This document shows, in pieces, positions 38,094-45,104 of a stretch of 64,000 nucleotides of DNA. Both the position numbers and the translations under genes were made by a program. The notes under the pieces were generated by a model that had not been told where the DNA came from, did no database searches, and worked only from the letters and a program-made list of their open reading frames with translations. The stretch comes from Nocardia vinacea (lineage in GTDB: Bacteria > Actinomycetota > Actinomycetes > Mycobacteriales > Mycobacteriaceae), in assembly GCF_035920345.1 (NCBI RefSeq), contig NZ_CP109149.1:3224001-3288000 (forward strand), in the 5' to 3' direction. Numbering within the stretch: position 1 is the first letter of the stretch; every line of letters begins with the position of its first letter.

Positions 38094-39574
38094 CGCGGAA
38101 TGGTGCTCCTCCCGAGGTCGGGCGAACGGTTCGCCCAGCGGTCGCCCGCCACATCACCCATGGCTTCATCGGCTCGGTTCAGCGGCGCGGATGCCGCACG
38201 GGCCACGCCGATCGCACCCGCCGCCCTCGACGCACCGGACGGTACTCCCGCCCCGCCCTGCGGGACGGAGGCGCGCGGAGGTCCGCCCGCCGCTGCGCCA
38301 CTGCCACCGCCGCCGCCGCGTGGCGGGGCCGGGCGCGGCGCGCCACCGCCGCCGCGCGGACCGCCCGCACCACCCGGTGGACGCGGACCGGTGGAGGTAC
38401 CGCTGACGTAACCCGCCGATCCCGGCGCGGCGCTCTTCGTCGCGACGGCCTTGGTGCCCATCGCACCCAAAGCGCCCACCGCGAGCAAGGTTCCGCCCGC
38501 CGCGGTGAGACCGGAACCACCACTACCCACGATCGCGACCGCCGGCGTGACCAACCGCATCAATGCGGGCAGCACGAACGCGACGCTGCACAGCAGCACG
38601 ATGGCGACCAACATCCGTTGGGCCTGTTCACCTTCGGGCAGTCCGCCGGTATCGGTCAGCGAATCCACATGGCCCGCGGTGGTGAACGCGATCATATAGA
38701 CGATGGCGGCCACCGGCTTCCAGAGCATGAACGCGATGATCCAGCCGATCAGCTTCTGATACGACTGTTTACCGATATTCATCCCGGATGCGGCCGCGGC
38801 CAATGGCAGCACACCCGCCGCGATGATCAGCAGACCCTGACGCACGATGGCGAGCACAATCTGTGCCAGTGCGCCGAGCAGTCCGACGATCGCGATGATC
38901 AACACCAGACCCGGCGAGAATGCCTGCAGCTTACTGGTTTTCACCATCAGCTCGGCCAGATCCTTGGCGTTGCCATTGGTCGAATCATTGATGATCCACT
39001 CGGAGAAGCGATCCGAGGCCTGAGTGCCCGCGACGATGACGGCGCCGAGCATCCAGGAACTGAAAACCACCCGCGTGAACATGCGGAACGATTCGGCCGC
39101 CTCATTCATGACGGCGCCGCGTCTGGCCTCGGCCAATCTGGCGCCGGACAATATCACCGAGGCTATGAGCAGCAATATCTGCGCTTGATAGGTGTAGTCG
39201 TTGATCTTGACGAACAACGAACCCGAATCGCTGGCCGCCTCGTTGGGGACCTTCATCCAGAAGGTCAACGCGAGGATGATGGCCTCACCGAGGCCGTTCA
39301 TCAACGAATCGACGACCTTGCCGAAGGTCGAATCCCAGGCCTTGTCCTTGACCGCGTTCGCGGCGCTGCCCGGGTGCGAGGCGGCATTGCCCGCCTTGCA
39401 TACCGCCGACGCGGCGTCACCGAGAGAGACGCCCGGCAGCCCGACATTGTCGAGGGTGTCGTGCAGTTCGTTGCACGTATCGTCGAAACCGTACGTCTGG
39501 CCATAGGCCACCGTCGGCGTCGCGATCATCACTGTGAAGATGACCGCGAATATCGTGAGTACACGCCTCACCAT
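38090..39574 (-). CDS. VirB6/TrbL-like polytopic membrane protein
   Basis: 494 residues. Signal peptide (VRRVLTIFAVIFTVMIATPT, cleavage near VAYGQ), an exported segment with paired cysteines, then five or six membrane helices (QILLLIASVILSGARL, LVLIIAIVGLLGALAQIVLA, GLLIIAAGVLPLAAAASG, WIIAFMLWKPVAAIVYMIAF, LVAIVLLCSVAFVLPALM) and a Gly/Pro/Ala-rich C-terminal tail. This is the layout of VirB6/TrbL channel components. The ATG at 39574 overlaps the end of the upstream gene by 7 bases (ATGGTGA); a GTG at 39571 is an alternative. Confidence 0.8.
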   Translation of the reverse strand: MVRRVLTIFAVIFTVMIATPTVAYGQTYGFDDTCNELHDTLDNVGLPGVSLGDAASAVCKAGNAASHPGSAANAVKDKAWDSTFGKVVDSLMNGLGEAIILALTFWMKVPNEAASDSGSLFVKINDYTYQAQILLLIASVILSGARLAEARRGAVMNEAAESFRMFTRVVFSSWMLGAVIVAGTQASDRFSEWIINDSTNGNAKDLAELMVKTSKLQAFSPGLVLIIAIVGLLGALAQIVLAIVRQGLLIIAAGVLPLAAAASGMNIGKQSYQKLIGWIIAFMLWKPVAAIVYMIAFTTAGHVDSLTDTGGLPEGEQAQRMLVAIVLLCSVAFVLPALMRLVTPAVAIVGSGGSGLTAAGGTLLAVGALGAMGTKAVATKSAAPGSAGYVSGTSTGPRPPGGAGGPRGGGGAPRPAPPRGGGGGSGAAAGGPPRASVPQGGAGVPSGASRAAGAIGVARAASAPLNRADEAMGDVAGDRWANRSPDLGRSTIPR

Positions 39575-40419
39575 TGTGTCCACCCCTCGATGCTTCGCAG
39601 GGAATCGATCTGGACTTGCTGCTGTCCGCTCACCGCAGTGAGCTTCCAATCGCCGTCGCGCCATATCACTGCCAGGCGCATGCCGACCCATGTTGGTTGA
39701 CCATCAGCTGTTTCTCGGGCCTTTCTCGCAAACTGGATGATCGCGGAATCTTCGGTATAGCTTTCGATTCGGAACGCATCCGAAGCGAACAGCAAGGGGC
39801 TCAACTTATCCGGCAGTCGATCCGAGACCTTGCCCTCGGCGACGAGTCGGTCGTAGTCGGCCAGGTATTGCGGGGTGACCTCGACCAGCCGCAGCAGAAG
39901 ATCACGATCACGCGGGTTGGCGTTGGTGCGCCAGTAGATCTGTTCGGCAGCCAGGGCCGCGCCCTGTGGGGTGTGGGCGAATCCGACAGCGGCCTTACCG
40001 TCGACGCGCGCTGGGCCGTCGGAGGTGGAGAACCGCACTACGGGTCCGCCGAATACCCGCTGCCACACGCCTTGTCCGCTCGCGGGCTGCGGTGCCGCGG
40101 TCAGCCAGGTCGATGCGCCCGGCTGCTGCTGCACGGCCGGATTCTGTTCCAGCGCAGTGCCGATGCCGTTGTCGGGCATATCCACGCGGCGGCCGAACAT
40201 ATCGACTTCTGGGTTCCCGAACCCGGACACTGCGGTGCCGGGCACATTCTCCGAACTCGTGCCGGTCTTCGATACCTGGTCACCCCCGGCGGCATTGTCT
40301 CGCATCGCGACCACGGTCACGGCGACCGCGACGACCACGGCAAGCAATGCGCCGACGCCCAGCATCGCGAGCGGCGAACGTTTGCCTGCCGGACCGGATC
40401 CGGGCCCCATGGTCACCAT
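39568..40419 (-). CDS. Envelope protein of a tandem paralog family (copy 3)
   Basis: 283 residues: short cytoplasmic tail, one helix (MLGVGALLAVVVAVAVTVVA), and a 230-residue exported domain. It shares with the next gene upstream the signatures NPEVDMFGRRVD, VRFSTSDGPARVDG, AVGFAHTPQGAALAAEQI, a PRDRDLLLRLVEV block, FASDAF and the terminal GWTQW. The NTF2-like feel of the end (VIWRDGDWKLTAVSG) suggests a VirB8/TcpC-type role in the channel, an inference only. The ATG overlaps the upstream stop by 7 bases (ATGGTGA); GTG at 40428 is an alternative start. Confidence 0.7.
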   Translation of the reverse strand: MVTMGPGSGPAGKRSPLAMLGVGALLAVVVAVAVTVVAMRDNAAGGDQVSKTGTSSENVPGTAVSGFGNPEVDMFGRRVDMPDNGIGTALEQNPAVQQQPGASTWLTAAPQPASGQGVWQRVFGGPVVRFSTSDGPARVDGKAAVGFAHTPQGAALAAEQIYWRTNANPRDRDLLLRLVEVTPQYLADYDRLVAEGKVSDRLPDKLSPLLFASDAFRIESYTEDSAIIQFARKARETADGQPTWVGMRLAVIWRDGDWKLTAVSGQQQVQIDSLRSIEGWTQW

Positions 40420-41228
40420 TTGGTCCACCCGTTCAACGACTCGACGTATTCGGTCTGCGGGTTATTGGAGGTCGCCGGCTTCAGCCGCCAGTCTCCCGCA
40501 TCCCAGATCATCACCAATCGCAGGGCCGCCCACAGCTGCTTGCCATCGACCACCTGGCCACGGGTTGCCAACTGGATGATCGCCAAATCGTCCGCATAGT
40601 TCTCGACCTTGAACGCGTCCGAGGCGACGAAATACTTTGTCACCTTCTCCGGCTGCTGTTCCGGGAGTTTGTCCTGGGACAGGGCCTTGTCGTAGGCGGC
40701 GATCTGCTGGGCCGAGACGCGGACCTGGCGGACATAGAGGTCGCGGTCGGCGGGGCGGGCGTTGAGGCGGTAGGTGATCTGGGCCGCGGCGAGCACCGCA
40801 CCCTGCGGGGTGTGCGAATAGCCCACGGCCAGACCGTCTTCGATGTGGGTCGGTCCGTCGGAGGTGGAGAACGGGACCGAAGCGCCGTAGACGCGCTGCC
40901 AACCGTGCGGTGCGGTGGTGCCCTCGGGTGCCGCGGTCAGCCAGTCTGCGTCCGACGGCCTGCGCTGCCGAGTCGGATCCTGCAGAAGTGGTTGTCCGGC
41001 AGGGTTGTTCGGAATATCGACGCGCCTGCCGAGGATATCCACCTCGGGGGTCGCGAAGCCCTCACCGCCGGAATTGGCTGCGGCGGCGGCCTTGTCGCCA
41101 CCAGAACCCGAATCGTCCCGGCTCACGTACACGAATACGCCGACGACCACGATGAGCACCAGCACAGCAGCGGACGCGATGACACCGAAGGAGACGCGAT
41201 CGCGGGCGTACGACTCCTTCTCGCTCAT
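40413..41228 (-). CDS. Envelope protein of a tandem paralog family (copy 2)
   Basis: 271 residues with one membrane helix (about 14-35) and an exported domain paralogous to the downstream gene: TPEVDILGRRVD, VPFSTSDGPTHIEDG, AVGYSHTPQGAVLAAAQI, PADRDLYVRQVRV, VASDAFKVENY and the terminal GWTKW. The start ATG is preceded by GAGGTGGAG and by a 73-bp spacer element. Probably part of the secretion channel's periplasm-equivalent layer; no enzymatic motif is seen. Confidence 0.7.
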   Translation of the reverse strand: MSEKESYARDRVSFGVIASAAVLVLIVVVGVFVYVSRDDSGSGGDKAAAAANSGGEGFATPEVDILGRRVDIPNNPAGQPLLQDPTRQRRPSDADWLTAAPEGTTAPHGWQRVYGASVPFSTSDGPTHIEDGLAVGYSHTPQGAVLAAAQITYRLNARPADRDLYVRQVRVSAQQIAAYDKALSQDKLPEQQPEKVTKYFVASDAFKVENYADDLAIIQLATRGQVVDGKQLWAALRLVMIWDAGDWRLKPATSNNPQTEYVESLNGWTKW

Positions 41229-41301
41229 GACTCCACCTCGCCGGCGCTCGGCTCCGTCATGAGCGAAGCACGCTGCGACATGATTCGCTCGCTGCGCTCG
41301 C
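41229..41301 (-). repeat. 73-bp stop-to-start spacer element, copy B
   Basis: Runs on the minus strand from the stop of the lipoprotein-like gene to the ATG of the next gene, the same length as copy A at 29508-29580 and similar at both ends. Its middle contains an ATGAGCGA/TCGCTCAT inverted pair, so it may fold. Confidence 0.6.
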
Positions 41302-41982
41302 TCATGCCGGTGCCTCCAATTTCACTATTTCCGTGGGCAATTCATCGACCGCCTCGATGGGGCGCGCGGTCGAGTCGGGATCCGGCAGTCTTAATCTCCA
41401 GTCGTTGCCGAACCATTCGACAGTGGTGTGGTTCACCGCCTTCGAGTTGTCCGAATATTCGGTATAGACGTCGACGGCGGAGGCCGCATCGGTGTAGCCG
41501 GTGATCTTGTATCCGAGCACTCTCGGCGCATATTCGGGCGTGGCCGGACCGGTGAGCGAGAGCTGCACCCGGCTGACCGCCCACTCGTCTCTGGCCTTGT
41601 TCGGCACCACCTCTTGGCGCACGATATCGGCCCATTGACTGTCGGCGGCCACCGACAATCGCACCGTGTGCACGATCGCCGCCAAGGCGGCACCGATCGG
41701 CGAATGCTCGAAACCCGTTGCAGCGCCGTCGGATACCTGCTTCGGGCCCTGGTCGGCACTCGGGAGCGCCACGCCCTGGAACGGCTGCCACCGCACATGG
41801 GTCGGCGCGGCCGTCAGGTTCGGGCCGGAATCACCGTCACCGCCGTTGCAGCCGACCGCCGCCAATAGCAGGGCAGCACCGAACGCACCGGCGGCGGGCT
41901 TGCGAATACCGCGCCGCCACACGCCGGGTTGCTCCCGCACAACTGTGGAAATCATCCCAGGGCCGTCCCCATCCCCGTTCAC
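41302..41982 (-). CDS. Lipoprotein-like envelope protein of the same family (copy 1)
   Basis: 226 residues. Hydrophobic segment ending in a lipobox (GAALLLAAVGC), then an exported domain with VRWQPFQGVALPSADQGP, VSDGAATGFEHSPIGAALAA and VEWFGNDWRLRLPDP. The GFEHSPIGAALAA block aligns with AVGYSHTPQGA of the next two genes, marking it as a more diverged member of the tandem family. The GTG at 41982 overlaps the upstream stop (GTGA); ATG at 41955 is also possible. Lipidation would anchor it on the outer face of the membrane. Confidence 0.65.
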   Translation of the reverse strand: MNGDGDGPGMISTVVREQPGVWRRGIRKPAAGAFGAALLLAAVGCNGGDGDSGPNLTAAPTHVRWQPFQGVALPSADQGPKQVSDGAATGFEHSPIGAALAAIVHTVRLSVAADSQWADIVRQEVVPNKARDEWAVSRVQLSLTGPATPEYAPRVLGYKITGYTDAASAVDVYTEYSDNSKAVNHTTVEWFGNDWRLRLPDPDSTARPIEAVDELPTEIVKLEAPA

Positions 41983-42263
41983 GTCGGCAGGAACGCCAAC
42001 GCGATCCCCGAGGCCGTGCTCGCCACAGCCGCCCCGAGCAGACTCATCAATACACCGTGCGAGGCGTCGTTCATCGCCAGGTCGCTCCGGAACGCGATCC
42101 ACAGGCGGCCCGCGGAGACGATCATCCACGCCAGGCACACCAGCAGTACGAACCAGAGCAGCCAGTTCAGCAGCTGCATCAGCGGTTGCAGCACTTCGGC
42201 GGGCATCTGCTTGTAAGCAAGCAGTTCCGCCGCCGACATTCGCACGGTAGCCATCGCCGACAT
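41979..42263 (-). CDS. Small two-helix membrane protein of the T4SS-like cluster
   Basis: 94 residues: MSAMATVRMSAAELLAYKQM, then two hydrophobic segments (LMQLLNWLLWFVLLVCLAWM and GVLMSLLGAAVASTASGIAL). Size and topology resemble the gene just upstream (98 residues), and both recall VirB2-type pilins or VirB3. The ATG overlaps the upstream stop by one base (TGATG). The longer open frame upstream is antisense-like Arg/His-rich sequence and was rejected. Confidence 0.7.
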   Translation of the reverse strand: MSAMATVRMSAAELLAYKQMPAEVLQPLMQLLNWLLWFVLLVCLAWMIVSAGRLWIAFRSDLAMNDASHGVLMSLLGAAVASTASGIALAFLPT

Positions 42264-42559
42264 CAAGTCCCGATGACGGCGTTCATGATGGTGCCCGCGC
42301 TCGTCGCGACGACGCCGCCGATCATGGCTCCGGCCACCATCTTCGGCGATTCGAGCCCACCACCGGTCCACTTCTCCCACGCGAATTTGCCACCCGCGTA
42401 GGTGATTCCGCAGATACCGGAGAGCAACACGAACCAGGTGAGATAGCGGACCAGCTGCAGGATCTTCTCCGAGCCGGGAGGCGCTTCCGGTGTCGGGTTA
42501 CCGACCTGAGCCAGGACAGTGCCGTACGTGTCCTGCACGGCAAGGAGAATCATGCTCAT
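42263..42559 (-). CDS. VirB2-like small membrane protein
   Basis: 98 residues: short N-terminus (MSMILLAVQDTYGTVLAQ), a loop, then helices LTWFVLLSGICGITYAGGKF and MVAGAMIGGVVATSAGTIMN. Two helices around a short charged loop are the layout of VirB2-type pilins and their relatives. ATG at 42559 with AAAGG 8 bases upstream; 25 bases after the DUF6668-like gene. Assignment rests on size, topology and location. Confidence 0.7.
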   Translation of the reverse strand: MSMILLAVQDTYGTVLAQVGNPTPEAPPGSEKILQLVRYLTWFVLLSGICGITYAGGKFAWEKWTGGGLESPKMVAGAMIGGVVATSAGTIMNAVIGT

Positions 42560-42584
42560 CGGCTGCCTTTCTTGGTAGTGGCGG

Positions 42585-43226
42585 TCAACGGTGGTCCTCG
42601 TCGAAAGGTGCACTGCTGTCGAGGTTTTCGCGCACGACCGCAACGATATCGGCCCCGAGCTCCCGGATCTCGAGCGGAACTTCCTCTAGCGGGTCGATCC
42701 TCTTTTTCTTCTGCGGTATCTCGTCGCCCGGGGTCCAGATCGGCAGGCTCTCCGGTTCGACGAGGGTCCATTCCTCGTACCACGGGACCTGCCAGACCTG
42801 ACCGGCCAGGGAGCCGACCACATCGCGGTAGCGGCGGATTTCGGCGGGCATGCGCCCGGGACGAGCCGCGACCGTGATCAGTCCGAGGACCTCACAGGAG
42901 CCGGCGAAACCCGAATGATGTTGGCGCAGAAGATCATGCGCGCGAGTGAGTCCGGCAATGGTCTCGCGAGCCACCAGGACGACGAAGGGCGATTCGCGGT
43001 CGAAGACGCCGGGCCAGCGCCGGCCCGAATCCGCCGCAGGCGCAAGCACACGCGCGAGGCTACTGGCTCCGGCACCGCCGTGCACACCTAGCAGCCACCA
43101 CAGCGGCGCCCGACCGACGCCGGGTACGGGACGGTCCCAAATGGGCGCGCGACGGGACTCCGGTGGGGCGACCACACCGGCCTGGGCGGCTTCGGACTGG
43201 CGACGAAGTTTCATGGCGGCCGTCAT
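42585..43226 (-). CDS. P-loop-like protein (DUF6668-type) lacking the Walker A lysine
   Basis: 213 residues. WWLLGVHGGAGASSLARVLA (about 43-62) looks like the glycine-rich loop of ParA/MinD-type NTPases but has Ala-Ser-Ser where Gly-Lys-Ser/Thr is expected. Downstream are FVVLVARETIAGLTRAHDLL and VLGLITVAARPGRMP, resembling the strand that follows in that fold, and a Lys/Asp/Glu-rich C-terminus. I believe it is the family named DUF6668, common in actinobacterial T4SS-like loci. ATG overlaps the stop of the ParA-like gene by 4 bases. Confidence 0.72.
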   Translation of the reverse strand: MTAAMKLRRQSEAAQAGVVAPPESRRAPIWDRPVPGVGRAPLWWLLGVHGGAGASSLARVLAPAADSGRRWPGVFDRESPFVVLVARETIAGLTRAHDLLRQHHSGFAGSCEVLGLITVAARPGRMPAEIRRYRDVVGSLAGQVWQVPWYEEWTLVEPESLPIWTPGDEIPQKKKRIDPLEEVPLEIRELGADIVAVVRENLDSSAPFDEDHR

Positions 43227-44098
43227 GATGCCACTCCGGCGAGCAGCCGCCCATAAGCCCGGCGCGTCTCCGAAGCCAGTGATGCGTGGCGAACGAGTTC
43301 ACCGCGCGCCAGATGCGGATCGTAGGGAATCTCCCTGATGTCACGAACCCAGCCGGAAAGGTGCTCGCGCAAATGATCGGCAACATGCGAGTCCGCACCG
43401 GGGAGCTGGTGTGAGACAACGATTGTGGTATCGCCGACGATGCCGGCGCCTTGCCCCTCGGCCGAATCGCCGAACTGGTCGTCGAGCCATTCCAGGGTCA
43501 CCCGCAGTCGGTTCGCGGCATCGGCGCGCGCCGGAATGGCAAGTACCAGAGCGACATCCGCGTCATCCAGCAATGGTCTCAGCTGCCGTCCGGCAATCGG
43601 GTTGCCGCCGTCGTAGACGGCGGTGTACCCGGCGTCATAGATCGCGCGCGCAACTGTGAGATATGTGGCACGCCGACGCAGTGGCGCGGCGTCGCGCCAG
43701 AGCAGTCCGATGCCCGAACTCGCCTGCGACAGACACTCCTTCAACGGCGCCGGCTCATCGTTGCCGCGACCGTACAACCACGATTGCAGGCTGATCGGAT
43801 GCAGGTGCTCATCGGCCCCGCGTAGCGCCAGATCGCTGCCCGCCGCAGTGGCGTCCACCGCCACCGTCGAGGTGCCCGTCGTGCCGAGTTCACCGGCCAA
43901 GCCCAAGGCCGTGGTCGTGGTTCCCGCACCACCACAGCCACCGACCACCAGAATCGAACGCTGCGCCGGTTCCGCGGATTCGCTGTCTCCGCCCTTACGC
44001 CGCAGACGCACCACCGGAGCCTTCGAAGGCGCGTGCCGGTCCGACGGATCACCCTCATCGGGCGCCTCGTCGAGCCAGCGGCTCCAGTCGTCTCCCAT
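43223..44098 (-). CDS. ParA/MinD-like protein with atypical Walker A
   Basis: 291 residues. After a charged N-terminal 45 residues the fold begins with ILVVGGCGGAGTTTTALGLA (49-68). The deviant Walker A of this family (KGGxGKT) is here CGGAGTT: both the signature lysine and the P-loop lysine are gone. Other features are kept: VAVDATAAGSDLALRG after strand 2, YTAVYDGGNP, and VALVLAIPARADAANRLRV. Degenerate Walker A also occurs in TadZ-type proteins of pilus systems, which act as localisation factors. ATG at 44098, preceded by AGGGAG. Confidence 0.8.
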   Translation of the reverse strand: MGDDWSRWLDEAPDEGDPSDRHAPSKAPVVRLRRKGGDSESAEPAQRSILVVGGCGGAGTTTTALGLAGELGTTGTSTVAVDATAAGSDLALRGADEHLHPISLQSWLYGRGNDEPAPLKECLSQASSGIGLLWRDAAPLRRRATYLTVARAIYDAGYTAVYDGGNPIAGRQLRPLLDDADVALVLAIPARADAANRLRVTLEWLDDQFGDSAEGQGAGIVGDTTIVVSHQLPGADSHVADHLREHLSGWVRDIREIPYDPHLARGELVRHASLASETRRAYGRLLAGVAS

Positions 44099-44117
44099 CG
44101 CTATCAGCTCTCCCTAT

Positions 44118-45053
44118 TCATCCGGCCGCGACGCTCGTGATGAGCGTGTGGCCGTCGACCACCACCGTGGTGACGGTCTGCTTGTTGTACGTGGCGGGCG
44201 CGCCGCCGGGTCGGTACTCGGTGACCTCGACCGAATACCGGTCGTCGGTGATCGTCTGGATCCGCACGCAGTGCGTGGTGCCCAGCGGAATGGTGTCGAT
44301 GCCGTGCTGGATCACCGTGGCCGAGGAGATATTCGAATCCGGGGCGACCACCGCCCGGACCCGCTCGCCGGAGCGTTCCACGTAGTAGGCGTATTGGAAC
44401 GCCAGGATCACGTCCGGTCCGGAGTCGGTGCCGCCGGGTTCGGCACTGCGCACGATGCGGTCGCCGCGTTCGGTCGGACAGTCGGCGATGCCACGGGATT
44501 GGACACTGCCCGCGGTGAATTGCATCGAGGGCACGACCGGCGCGGCGGCGCGATCACCGGACGAGCGCAGGAGCAACACCGCGCCCGCGGCGGCTGCGGC
44601 CAACAGCAGTACGGCCACTACGAGCACCGCGATCACCCGGGCCCGGCGCGCGGCCGGATGATCGCGCGCCTCCTGGCGCAGTGCGCGCGTCACGCGAGTC
44701 GACCGTTCACGCGGAACCTGGTCGTGGTCGTCGTCCTCCGGCCACGGGAACTGTACAAGTTCGCCGTCGCGCGGACCGATGTAGTCGTCGTCGGGACCGG
44801 GGGCGCGTCCGGCCACCCAATCCGACCACCCACCGGTGAATTCGCTGCGACCGGAGGCCAGATCGGCGGGCACCTCGTTGCGTGCGCGCACCTCGTCGGG
44901 ATCCTCCTCGCGAATGTAGTGCGGAAACCGGGGCGCTCCGTCCTCGTCACCGGGATCCAGCAATCCCGGCTCGTCGGGGTTCGGGGCCGCTACCCCCGTC
45001 TCCGGCTCCAGCGCGCCGTACCAGCGCGACAGCTGTTTGTACGACTTCAACAT
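44118..45053 (-). CDS. Single-pass membrane protein of the T4SS-like cluster
   Basis: 311 residues. An acidic cytoplasmic half (about 1-138, with DDDYIGPRDGELVQFPWPED), one membrane helix (VIAVLVVAVLLLAAAAAGAV, about 140-162) and an exported domain (SMQFTAGSVQSRGIADCPTE, FQYAYYVERSGERVRAVVAP, GTTHCVRIQTITDDRYSVEV) with two cysteines that may pair. No family recognised. It is the first gene of the tightly packed part of the cluster, 51 bases after the cutinase-like gene. The ribosome binding site is poor (GGGGGA directly before the ATG). Confidence 0.7.
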   Translation of the reverse strand: MLKSYKQLSRWYGALEPETGVAAPNPDEPGLLDPGDEDGAPRFPHYIREEDPDEVRARNEVPADLASGRSEFTGGWSDWVAGRAPGPDDDYIGPRDGELVQFPWPEDDDHDQVPRERSTRVTRALRQEARDHPAARRARVIAVLVVAVLLLAAAAAGAVLLLRSSGDRAAAPVVPSMQFTAGSVQSRGIADCPTERGDRIVRSAEPGGTDSGPDVILAFQYAYYVERSGERVRAVVAPDSNISSATVIQHGIDTIPLGTTHCVRIQTITDDRYSVEVTEYRPGGAPATYNKQTVTTVVVDGHTLITSVAAG

Positions 45054-45104
45054 TCCCCCATTCCCGCAGAGCGAGGCACATGCATAATCGGACCCTCTCT
45101 GCGA

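Noticed and set aside
39966..41504. 512-codon open frame on the plus strand
   Set aside because: Antisense to the tandem envelope genes, which share conserved blocks with each other on the minus strand; this frame has none.
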